Source: Streptomyces sp. NBC_00691 | GTDB lineage: Bacteria > Actinomycetota > Actinomycetes > Streptomycetales > Streptomycetaceae | Length of the DNA: 64,000 bases | Reading direction: 5' to 3' | Assembly (NCBI RefSeq): GCF_036226665.1 | Contig: NZ_CP109007.1 | Coordinates: 5,558,501-5,622,500, forward strand | Position numbers and translations under genes: made by a program | Shown: positions 37,860 through 44,946 of the stretch, piece after piece | How the letters are laid out: every line of letters starts with the position of its first letter | How positions within the stretch are numbered: position 1 is the first letter of the stretch | Notes under the pieces: model-generated | What the model was told of the DNA's origin: nothing | The model's database searches: none | What the model saw: the letters and a program-made list of their open reading frames with translations, nothing else

Positions 37860-38387
37860 GTGCTCCAGACCGGTTCCTCCCCGCCGCGGCTCGACGGTCT
37901 CGTCGTCCTCGTCGTCGACGCCACCACGGGCATCGGCCGGGAGCTCGCGACCCGGCTGAGCGCCGCGGGGGCGATCGTCGCCGTCGTCGGCGCCGGTCAC
38001 CCGGACCGTGGCGACGACGCCGCCACCAACGCGGCCTTCCTCTGCAAGGCGCTCAACGACGCGGGTCTGCTCGCCCTGCCGTACCGGATCGACATCCGCG
38101 ATCCGGCCGAGGCGGGCCGGCTGCCCGGCCAGATCGCCGCCGACGCGGGCCCGGTGAACGCCGCGGTCGTCGTGCTGCCGGCGCCGGACGCCCCCGGTGA
38201 ACTGCTGCGCGCCTTCCGCGCCGTGTCGGCCGCCCTCGCGGTCGCGCTGCCGCCCGGCGCCCGGCACATCGAACACACGCCGGGCGGCGCGACCGGACCG
38301 GACACGACGACGGCCGGGGACCGCGGCTGGCTCCGCTCCGTCGTCGACGGCCTGGCCGCCGACGCGGCGCGGGCGACCAGCCACTGA
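37860..38387 (+). CDS. Short SDR-like Rossmann protein without catalytic motif
   Basis: A 175-aa protein from a GTG with AAAGGGA upstream. The N-terminus has an SDR-type nucleotide-binding pattern (VVLVVDATTGIGRELATRL) and a later strand-helix pattern (LPYRIDIRDPAEAGRLPGQI). The chain stops before the usual YxxxK catalytic region and lacks a canonical NAG motif, so dehydrogenase activity is unlikely. It may be a regulatory or vestigial SDR. It sits between two LuxR-type regulator genes at the edge of the RiPP block. Confidence 0.65.
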   Translation: MLQTGSSPPRLDGLVVLVVDATTGIGRELATRLSAAGAIVAVVGAGHPDRGDDAATNAAFLCKALNDAGLLALPYRIDIRDPAEAGRLPGQIAADAGPVNAAVVVLPAPDAPGELLRAFRAVSAALAVALPPGARHIEHTPGGATGPDTTTAGDRGWLRSVVDGLAADAARATSH

Positions 38388-38425
38388 GGCCGACGGCCCG
38401 CGAGGGCCGTCGGGACGGAAGCCGC

Positions 38426-38456
38426 AGAGCACTCACCACAGAGAGCACTCACCACA
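38426..38456. repeat. direct repeat upstream of the orphan LuxR gene
   Basis: AGAGCACTCACCACA occurs twice (38426-38440, 38442-38456), followed by degenerate CACCACAGAAG copies up to about 38478. It lies 37 bases upstream of the next start and is a candidate binding site for it or its neighbour. Confidence 0.45.
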
Positions 38457-38492
38457 CAGAAGGCACCACAGAAGTCACCACGGGGGAGAGAG

Positions 38493-39098
38493 ATGTCCAT
38501 TCGCGTCGTCGTGGCCGGTGACCACCAACTGGTCCTGGAGGCCTTCGCCGAGACCCTCAACGGCACCAACGGCCTGGACGTCGTGGGGCTCGCCACGACC
38601 TTCGAGGCGGTGCTCCCGGCCGTCCAGCGGCACCGGCCCACGGTGCTCCTGCTCGGCGAGAGCACCATGGGAGGCAAGGCGCTGCACGCGGCCACCGAGG
38701 TGCGCTCGCACCATCCGAGCTGCGGAGTGGCGCTGATGGTCGGTTCGGCCACCCCGTCCGTGGTGGACCGGGCGGTGGCCGCCGGCGCACTCGGAGTCGT
38801 ACCGAAGACCGCCCGGCTGCCGCAGCTGATCACCACCCTCGTGGGGGTCGCGGGGGGTTGCCTCACCGTCGACCCGGGGCTGCTGCGGACGCCGACGGCG
38901 GGGGAGAGGGTGCTCAGCGTCCGGGAGACGGACGTCCTGCGGCTCACCGCCGGCGGGGCGACCGTCAAGGAGATCGCGGGCGAGCTCTACCTCGCGGCGG
39001 GGACGGTACGGAACCTCACCTCGGCGGCGATCAAGAAGCTCGGCGGGCGCAACCGGTTCGACGCGGCGCGCATCGCGGCGGAATGCGGGTTGCTGTGA
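38493..39098 (+). CDS. Orphan LuxR-family regulator with pseudo-receiver domain
   Basis: A 201-aa protein shaped like a NarL response regulator. The receiver-like part (1-115) has VVVAGDH at the acidic pocket, with only one of the two acids. At the phospho-acceptor position it reads VLLLGEST, Gly55 in place of Asp. The conserved Lys (VVPKTARL) is kept. The LuxR helix-turn-helix (about 138-198; LSVRETDVLRLTAGGATVKE, then LAAGTVRNLTSAAIKKLG) is normal. No kinase is adjacent. It therefore probably responds to a ligand or protein rather than phosphorylation, as other atypical receivers in antibiotic clusters do. Confidence 0.87.
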   Translation: MSIRVVVAGDHQLVLEAFAETLNGTNGLDVVGLATTFEAVLPAVQRHRPTVLLLGESTMGGKALHAATEVRSHHPSCGVALMVGSATPSVVDRAVAAGALGVVPKTARLPQLITTLVGVAGGCLTVDPGLLRTPTAGERVLSVRETDVLRLTAGGATVKEIAGELYLAAGTVRNLTSAAIKKLGGRNRFDAARIAAECGLL

Positions 39099-39193
39099 GG
39101 GCGGTGGGGGCGTCCGGACGTGCGCCGGCCCCGGCACGAGGCGTGCCGGGGCGGGGCTTCACGACGTGGTGGAGCAGGGCGCTCCGTGCGCTC

Positions 39194-40309
39194 CTACTTC
39201 TCCAGGCAGAACTCGTTGATCGGGTATCCGACATGGCGGTCGGCCGTCGGCAGATGACCCAGGATGCGGTCGCCCGGCTTGAGTTCGGTGCTGTTGAGCA
39301 CCGAGGCGCCGGGGCCGAGGACCCGCACGTGCCAGTCGTCCTGGAGGATCAGGTTGACCGTCTGCCCGCTGGGCGCGACCGCGTCGATGGAGATGAGCGG
39401 ACGCGTCTCGATCTTCACCCGGCCGACGCTGACGGGCCGGGTACGGCCGTCGACGTCGACCGCCAGGACGGAACTGCCGGCGTGCAGCTCGCTCAGGTAG
39501 TGGGTGCGGCCGTTCTGCCCCACGGTGTACGAGTGCAGCGCACCCGCGTTGACGCGGAACGGACGGGTCGGCATGTACGGCAGCGGGTGGGTCTCGCTGA
39601 CGCACAGGACCATGCCCTTGGAGTGGGACCCCACCAGGATGCCCTCGTCCTTGCGGAAGTGGGTCGTGGTGTCGACGCAGGCACGCTCGCCCATGCCGAT
39701 GTGCGTGGTCGCCGTGACCTCCAGCTCGACCAGGGAGATCTCCCCGCCGTGCGCGGTCGCCGCGGTCCGCAGGGCCGTCGCGTCGCCGACCGTGCGGCCC
39801 CGCATCAGGACCCCGTCGGAGCCGTGCTCCAGGACGCCGTACAGGATCTCGGCCTCCTCGGTGTCGGCGGCCGTCGTCACGATGGAACCGGGCGCGCCGG
39901 AGGCGGCCGCGATGACGATCTCCAGCGGGATCTTCGTCGGGTCGCGGAAGTCGAGGACGCTCCACGCCTCGAGGCGCGCCGCCAGGCAGGCGTCCTCCAG
40001 GGTGTCGGCGTCGACGATCTCCACGTACCGTCCGAACCGCACGTCCGGGTGGGCCGCTTCGAGCTCGGCCCGGCCGTCCTTCGGGCCGGGGACGATCACG
40101 ACGTCGGCACCGCCCAGGTCGGCGGGCACGGTGGCGGCGCCGTTCTCGAAGAGCAGGATCTTGCGGACGGTGGGCGGCAGACCGGCGAAGACGGCCGGGT
40201 CGGCGGCGACGATGCCGTCGATCTTCTGGTGCACGGCCTCCTCGAGGACGGCGGCGGTGGCGGCGCCGGCCTCACGGATGTCAAGCCAGCACAGTTTGGC
40301 GTCCGTCAT
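39194..40309 (-). CDS. GriH-like 3-dehydroquinate synthase II family enzyme (3,4-AHBA synthase)
   Basis: A 371-aa protein of the DHQ synthase II family, the archaeal AroB' type. In Streptomyces the GriH/AsuA2 branch aromatises the seven-carbon product of GriI to 3-amino-4-hydroxybenzoate. Family blocks are VIVPGPKDGRAELEAA, the EILYGVLEHGSDGVLMRG region, GILVGSHSKGMVLCVSETHP and VGYPINEFCLEK at the C-terminus. The start is an ATG with AGGAGG upstream. The gene overlaps the 3' end of the GriI-like gene by 29 bases. Adjacency to griI is the main reason for assigning the AHBA role rather than an archaeal-type shikimate step. Confidence 0.9.
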   Translation of the reverse strand: MTDAKLCWLDIREAGAATAAVLEEAVHQKIDGIVAADPAVFAGLPPTVRKILLFENGAATVPADLGGADVVIVPGPKDGRAELEAAHPDVRFGRYVEIVDADTLEDACLAARLEAWSVLDFRDPTKIPLEIVIAAASGAPGSIVTTAADTEEAEILYGVLEHGSDGVLMRGRTVGDATALRTAATAHGGEISLVELEVTATTHIGMGERACVDTTTHFRKDEGILVGSHSKGMVLCVSETHPLPYMPTRPFRVNAGALHSYTVGQNGRTHYLSELHAGSSVLAVDVDGRTRPVSVGRVKIETRPLISIDAVAPSGQTVNLILQDDWHVRVLGPGASVLNSTELKPGDRILGHLPTADRHVGYPINEFCLEK

Positions 40310-41264
40310 GATGCGGACCTCCTGTCAGATGGTCGAGAGACGAGCCGTCGAGCGACGGGCCGTGGGTGTCGTCGTGGTGCGGGTCCTCGAGCGGCGTGCC
40401 GTCGAGGTGGTCCGGGGTGAGGCGTTCGCTGTGAAGCCGCTCCCGGCCGCCCGACTCGCTGAACGGGCCGGTGGTGAAGTGCTGTTCGGGGAAGTGGTGG
40501 ACGATCCTCGCGACCTTGGCCGCCAGCGCGCGCGGATCCTTGGCCTGGAAGATGTTGCGGCCCATGGCCACCCCGCCCGCCCCTCCGGCGATGGCGTCCC
40601 TGACGTACGCCAGGACGTCCTCCTCCTTCTCCAGGGCGGGTCCGCCGGCGACGAGCACCGGCACCGGGCAGGCCGCGGTCAGGTCGAGCATCTCCGCGGT
40701 GGATCCGAGGAAGACGGTCTTGACCAGGTCCGCGCCCAGGTCCGCGGCGATCGTCACGGCGTGCGCGACGACCGCCGGGTCCCGGGGGTCGCTGATCCGC
40801 GGCCCGCGCGGGTACACCATCGCGAGCAGCGGCAGGTTCCAGCGGTCGCAGGCGTCGGCGATCCGGCCGAGGTCACCGATCTGCTGCCGCTCGTCGTCGG
40901 AGCCGAGGTTGACGTGGACGCTGACCGCGTCCGCGCCGAGGCGCAGGGCCTCCTCGACGCCGGCGACGACGTACTTGGCGTTGGGGTCGAGCGCCTGGCT
41001 GGTGCTCGCGTTGAGGTGGATGATCAGCGACATCGCGGCGAACCGCTCCGGGCTGATGTGCCGGACGCTGCCCTTGTGCACGACGACGGCGTCGGCGCCG
41101 CCGGCCGCGATCCGGGCGGCGAGCTGGTCGAGCGTGGTGCCCTTCGGCACCACGGGACCGTCGTGGATCGAGTGGTCGAGAGGGGTGATCATCAGGCCGG
41201 CCGTGCTGTGGCGGTAGAGCCGCCGTAGCCGCAGCGACCGGGCGAAGTGGCCGAAACCGGTCAT
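40281..41264 (-). CDS. GriI-like class I aldolase (aspartate semialdehyde + DHAP; 3,4-AHBA pathway)
   Basis: A 327-aa DhnA/FbaB-type aldolase. GriI joins aspartate-4-semialdehyde and dihydroxyacetone phosphate to a C7 amino sugar acid, the first step to 3-amino-4-hydroxybenzoate. The N-terminal LMITPLDHSIHDGP, Schiff-base Lys182 in GADLVKTVFLG, and phosphate-binding loops VAGGPA (205-210) and GGAGGVAMGRNIFQ are all present. After about residue 270 a His/Asp-rich tail (HHDDTHGP, GPHHDGRQ) extends past the usual length and its coding sequence runs over the griH start. The ATG overlaps the upstream ligase stop (ATGA), giving tight coupling. Confidence 0.9.
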   Translation of the reverse strand: MTGFGHFARSLRLRRLYRHSTAGLMITPLDHSIHDGPVVPKGTTLDQLAARIAAGGADAVVVHKGSVRHISPERFAAMSLIIHLNASTSQALDPNAKYVVAGVEEALRLGADAVSVHVNLGSDDERQQIGDLGRIADACDRWNLPLLAMVYPRGPRISDPRDPAVVAHAVTIAADLGADLVKTVFLGSTAEMLDLTAACPVPVLVAGGPALEKEEDVLAYVRDAIAGGAGGVAMGRNIFQAKDPRALAAKVARIVHHFPEQHFTTGPFSESGGRERLHSERLTPDHLDGTPLEDPHHDDTHGPSLDGSSLDHLTGGPHHDGRQTVLA

Positions 41265-42997
41265 GGAACGCCCTTTCTGGTTCGCGAGGAGGCGTGATCG
41301 GGCTGGTGACCCGCGCCGCTCACGCGGACGGGGTCGTCCCGCGCGGTGGCTCCGCGCGGGGAGCTGAGGGCCGGCCCGCCGGCGCCGCGGTGGGCGGTGG
41401 CGGCCGCGGCGCCCGCGGTGGCGTTCGGAGCGCCCGCGCCCGTGGCGCCCCCGGCGGTGGCGTGGGCGGCCGACGCGGCGGGGTCCGGTGGCGAGACGGA
41501 GCGCAGATAGGCGCGGTCCGGTTTGCCCGAGGGCGTGAGCGGCAGCCGCGGCCAGACCGAGACGCGTACCGGAGTGTGCTCCGGAGTCAGCGCCGAGGCC
41601 ACGTATCCCCGCAGGTCGCAGGAGGTCTGCCCGGCCCCCGAGTAGAGCTCGACGGCCGCGTGCACCTGCTCCACCCAGTCCCGGTCGCGCACTCCGAACA
41701 CCGTGGCCTGGCGCACCTGTGGATGGCGCATCAGCGCCTCCTCGATGGCCGCCGGGTCCAGCTTGAGCCCGCCGTGCTTGATCACGTCGCCCACCCGGCC
41801 GTCGAGCCGGAGGTAGCCGTACCGGTCCCAGTGCCCCAGGTCGCCGGTGCACAGCCAGCCGTCGCGGAAGACGGTCCCGGTGCGTTCCTCGTCGCCGAGG
41901 TAGCCGGCCGTGACCGTCGGCGAGCTGATCCAGATCTCGCCCGACACCCCCCGCTCCAGCTGGGGGCCGTTGCCGGGGCCGCGGATCTCCACCCGCACCC
42001 AGGGGAACGGGCGGCCCGCCGAGCCGAGCAGTTCCGGCTCGCGGTGGTCCAGCGGGTTGAGGCTGCTGATGCCGCCCGCCTCCGTCGTCCCGTACACCTG
42101 GATGAGCACGTCGCCGAAGAGTTCCACCGCCCGCGCCACCCGGGCCGGCGCCGCCGGGGTGCCGCTGTACGTGATGCGGCGCAGCGACGACAGGTCGGTG
42201 AGCGGGGCGGCCGGGTGGTCCAGGAGCCGGTAGAGGTGGGGGACGGCGAGGTAGACGTCGGTGACCCCGTGCCGCTCGAAGGCGTCCAGGACGTCGCCCG
42301 CGTCGAACTCGTCGTGCAGCACGACCCGTCCGCCGCTCGCGAGCACCGCGTCGGCCATCGGCGCGGTCGTGTGGCTGATCGGCGTGACGGACAGCAGCGT
42401 CGCGGGTCCCCGGGGATCGAGGCCATGGGCGAGGCGGCTGACGAGCTCCTCACGTGTGTCGTACCGCTGGGCGACCATCTTCGGCCGTCCGGTGCTCCCG
42501 CTGGTGAACTCGACGGTCGCGAGGTCGTCCGGGCGCGGCTCGGGGAGTCGCGCCGGCAGCGGTTCGGTGGATCCGGCGGCCGCCCCCCAGGGGACGGTCA
42601 GCACGGTGACGGCCGGGACGCGGCGGGTGAGCCAGTCGCCGCGCTCGGCGCTCTCGTCGTCGACGAGCAGCACCGACACCCGCAGGTCCTCCAGGAGTTG
42701 AGCCTGGGTGGCGACCGAGAAGGTCTCCGTGTCGGTACGCGGATTCATCGACCGTACGTACACGGAGGTGGCGCCCAGCAGATGGACGGCGTACCGGGCG
42801 CCGAGCATCAACGGCCGGTTGGGGCCGGTCAGCACGGCGACGGTGTCACCGGGGCGGACGCCGCGGGAGCGCAGCAGGGCCGTCGTGGCCCGCACCGAGC
42901 CGGCGAGCCGGCCGGCGGTGACGGCCTCGTCGGCGCGGTGGATCACCACGCGCCCCGGGTCCTTTCCGAGAGCGTCGAGAATGCGGCGTACGTACAT
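41261..42997 (-). CDS. AMP-dependent acyl-CoA synthetase/ligase
   Basis: A 578-aa adenylate-forming enzyme of the ANL superfamily. A3 is VEFTSGSTGRPKM (162-174), A5 YGTTEAGG (302-309), A7 GWLCTGDLG and A10 PSGKPDR with the acylation lysine. An Ala/Gly-rich tail of about 60 residues follows the A10 region. It lies between the oxidase and the 3,4-AHBA synthase genes and overlaps griI by four bases, so 3,4-AHBA is the most likely substrate, activated as AMP ester or CoA thioester. Analogous ligases are AsuA-type starter loaders, NosI for indolic acid, and GriD of the grixazone acid reductase. No carrier protein is adjacent. The start is the ATG at 42997. Confidence 0.9.
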   Translation of the reverse strand: MYVRRILDALGKDPGRVVIHRADEAVTAGRLAGSVRATTALLRSRGVRPGDTVAVLTGPNRPLMLGARYAVHLLGATSVYVRSMNPRTDTETFSVATQAQLLEDLRVSVLLVDDESAERGDWLTRRVPAVTVLTVPWGAAAGSTEPLPARLPEPRPDDLATVEFTSGSTGRPKMVAQRYDTREELVSRLAHGLDPRGPATLLSVTPISHTTAPMADAVLASGGRVVLHDEFDAGDVLDAFERHGVTDVYLAVPHLYRLLDHPAAPLTDLSSLRRITYSGTPAAPARVARAVELFGDVLIQVYGTTEAGGISSLNPLDHREPELLGSAGRPFPWVRVEIRGPGNGPQLERGVSGEIWISSPTVTAGYLGDEERTGTVFRDGWLCTGDLGHWDRYGYLRLDGRVGDVIKHGGLKLDPAAIEEALMRHPQVRQATVFGVRDRDWVEQVHAAVELYSGAGQTSCDLRGYVASALTPEHTPVRVSVWPRLPLTPSGKPDRAYLRSVSPPDPAASAAHATAGGATGAGAPNATAGAAAATAHRGAGGPALSSPRGATARDDPVRVSGAGHQPDHASSRTRKGVP

Positions 42998-43041
42998 GGT
43001 TCCTCCTTTCCGGAACGAGGAGTCGAATGGTGCGGAAGAAT

Positions 43042-44502
43042 TCAGGAGATGCGCATCTGCGCCATCATTCCCATGGCGCTGTGGTCGATCATGTGGCAGT
43101 GATAGGGAAAGACCCCGCGGTGGGTGTCGAAGGTCAGCTGGAGTTTCGCGGTCTGTCCCGGGAAGAGAAGGACGGTGTCCTTGAGACCGGCCTCCGCCGG
43201 ATAGACCGGCATTCCGTCCCGTTCGAGAATCCGGAACTGCACCAGATGGGTGTGGAAATTGTGCGGGACGGTCGTGCTGGTGTTCTTGACCGTCCACACC
43301 TCGGTCGAGCCCCAGGCGATCTCGGTGTCGATCCGGTCGTGGTCGAAGGTCTTCTCGTTGATGTACGCGAGGTGGCCCGTGCCCGGCTCGTCCATCCGCA
43401 GTTCGAAGCTCCGCTCCACGGTCGGCGCGGGCAGCGGCGGCAGGGTGGTGAGGACGTCCGGCACCCGGCTGGTGTCGGCCACCTTCTCCTCGACGTCGAA
43501 GCGCATGATCTGCCCGACGAGCTCGGTCGGCCCGGGGCCCAGCATGTTCGCCAGGGTGACCTGGGTGCCCGGCGCGTACCGCGAGAAGTCGACGACGAAG
43601 TCGGCGCGCTCGCCGGGGGAGAGGACGATCACCGGCGAGGGCGCGGGCGCCGGCAGCAGACCGCCGTCCGAGCCGACGTGGATGACCGGGCTGCCGTCGG
43701 AGAGCGCCATCACGAAGATGCGCAGGTTGCAGGAGTTGACCATCCGGAAGCGGTACTTGCGGGCCTTGACCTTCATGTACGGCCACGGGGCCCCGTTGAC
43801 GAGGAGGGTCGTGCGGTTGAGCGCGTCGTCCATCGTGTAGAGCATCTGCCCCGCCGCGTCGAAGTGCGCGTCCCGCAGGATCAGCGGCACCTCGTACGGC
43901 CCGGAGGGCAGTCCGAGCGCGTCCTCGGCCTCGTCGCCGAGGAGGTAGAGCCCGGAGAGGCCCCGGTAGACGTGCTCGGACTCCAGGTGGTGGGCGTGGT
44001 CGTGGGTCCACAGCGTGGCGCCCACCTGACGGTTGGCGTACACGTAGGTCTTCGACCGGCCCGGCTGGATCAGGTCCATCATCCCGCCGTCCTGGTCCTG
44101 TGGGTTGTTCCCGCCGTGCAGGTGGACCGAGGTCGGCGCGGAGAGCGCGTTGATCTGCCTCACCACGGCCGTGCGTCCGCTGCGGGCCCGGATGGTGGGG
44201 CCGGGGAAGGTGCCGTCGTAGGTCAGGACCTCGGTCCGGAGGCCGGGCAGGATCTCGACCCGCGCCCTGCGCATGGTGACCGCGTAGTAGTCGGCCGACC
44301 GGGTCCGCCGGTACGGGGCGAGAACCCGCGGCCGGGGCAGCGGCACGGTGAACGGGGTGACCGCCGGCGGGCCGGCGGGCGGTTCGGCGGCCACCGCCTG
44401 CGTACCGGAGGTGAGGCTCTGGAACACCCCGCCGGCCGCGCCGACAGCGCCGACGGCACCGGCGGTGAGTCCGAGTCGTATCGCGTTGCGGCGAGAGAAC
44501 AC
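43042..44502 (-). CDS. Tat-exported multicopper oxidase (laccase / phenoxazinone synthase-like)
   Basis: A 486-aa three-cupredoxin oxidase. A Tat signal (SRRNAIRLGL, residues 3-12) opens the protein. All four copper-binding segments are present: HLHGG (127-131), WTHDHAHH (165-172), HNFHTH (414-419) and HCHMIDHSAMGM (468-479), the last with the axial Met. The start is GTG with AGGA upstream. Related enzymes include bilirubin oxidase, CotA and S. antibioticus phenoxazinone synthase, which couples o-aminophenols. Since the operon makes an o-aminophenol (3,4-AHBA), oxidation of it or its conjugate to a phenoxazinone or quinone-imine is a reasonable inference. Export by Tat means it acts outside the cell. 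Confidence 0.92.
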   Translation of the reverse strand: MFSRRNAIRLGLTAGAVGAVGAAGGVFQSLTSGTQAVAAEPPAGPPAVTPFTVPLPRPRVLAPYRRTRSADYYAVTMRRARVEILPGLRTEVLTYDGTFPGPTIRARSGRTAVVRQINALSAPTSVHLHGGNNPQDQDGGMMDLIQPGRSKTYVYANRQVGATLWTHDHAHHLESEHVYRGLSGLYLLGDEAEDALGLPSGPYEVPLILRDAHFDAAGQMLYTMDDALNRTTLLVNGAPWPYMKVKARKYRFRMVNSCNLRIFVMALSDGSPVIHVGSDGGLLPAPAPSPVIVLSPGERADFVVDFSRYAPGTQVTLANMLGPGPTELVGQIMRFDVEEKVADTSRVPDVLTTLPPLPAPTVERSFELRMDEPGTGHLAYINEKTFDHDRIDTEIAWGSTEVWTVKNTSTTVPHNFHTHLVQFRILERDGMPVYPAEAGLKDTVLLFPGQTAKLQLTFDTHRGVFPYHCHMIDHSAMGMMAQMRIS

Positions 44503-44692
44503 AGCGGATTCCTAACGTGACGGTTTCTGCGGAACGGTGGTTCGGGCGGTGGTCCGATTCGCGTTGTCCGCCTCGGGCGGTGCGTCGGGACGGTGCGTCG
44601 GAACGGTGATGAATTCGCTCTCCGAGCATGGGCGCGAACGGCCGGAACTCCGAGCCCGTTCGCCCCGGTTCTTGCATGTGTCACGCGATCGA

Positions 44693-44704
44693 TGACCTCG
44701 GTCA
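44693..44704. promoter_or_regulatory. TGAC-N4-GTCA palindrome 1
   Basis: TGACCTCGGTCA, fully palindromic apart from the two central bases, lies 190 bases upstream of the oxidase start and 242 upstream of the SagB start. Confidence 0.5.
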
Positions 44705-44741
44705 TTTCCGCCGGTGGGTACGGGAATCACGTACTCCGGGA

Positions 44742-44753
44742 TGACGGGAGTCA
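44742..44753. promoter_or_regulatory. TGAC-N4-GTCA palindrome 2
   Basis: TGACGGGAGTCA lies 49 bases from palindrome 1 in the same divergent region. Confidence 0.5.
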
Positions 44754-44946
44754 CGGTGGGGAATGCCGTGCGTCACGACCCGTCCCGGAAATGTCACCGA
44801 TTCGGGCGGGCGTCGATCGGGGGCCGATTCCCCGCGCGAGAGTGGGGCCCGGCGTCTGCCCTGCGTGCGGCGCCTTCCCGTCCGCCGGCCTCCGGGGCCG
44901 CACGGCCCCGGCGCCGGACCGTCATCCTCGCGCCCACGGAGGCACC

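Larger units (their letters stand above)
44503..44946. promoter_or_regulatory. divergent control region between the AHBA operon and the RiPP genes
   Basis: This 444-bp non-coding region separates the multicopper oxidase and SagB genes, so it holds both promoters. It contains two perfect TGAC-N4-GTCA palindromes (44693, 44742) and a 12-base direct repeat ACGGGARTCACG (44720-44731, 44744-44755). The shared region is the best evidence that both operons belong to one regulon. Confidence 0.65.

Noticed and set aside
39194..40309. A primary shikimate-pathway dehydroquinate synthase
   Set aside because: Streptomyces use the ordinary AroB for this step. The adjacent overlapping GriI-like aldolase points to 3,4-AHBA synthesis.
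41261..44677. One 1138-codon minus-strand fusion of oxidase and ligase
   Set aside because: The multicopper oxidase is in a different frame (43042-44502) and the ligase starts at the ATG at 42997. The upstream part is a shadow.
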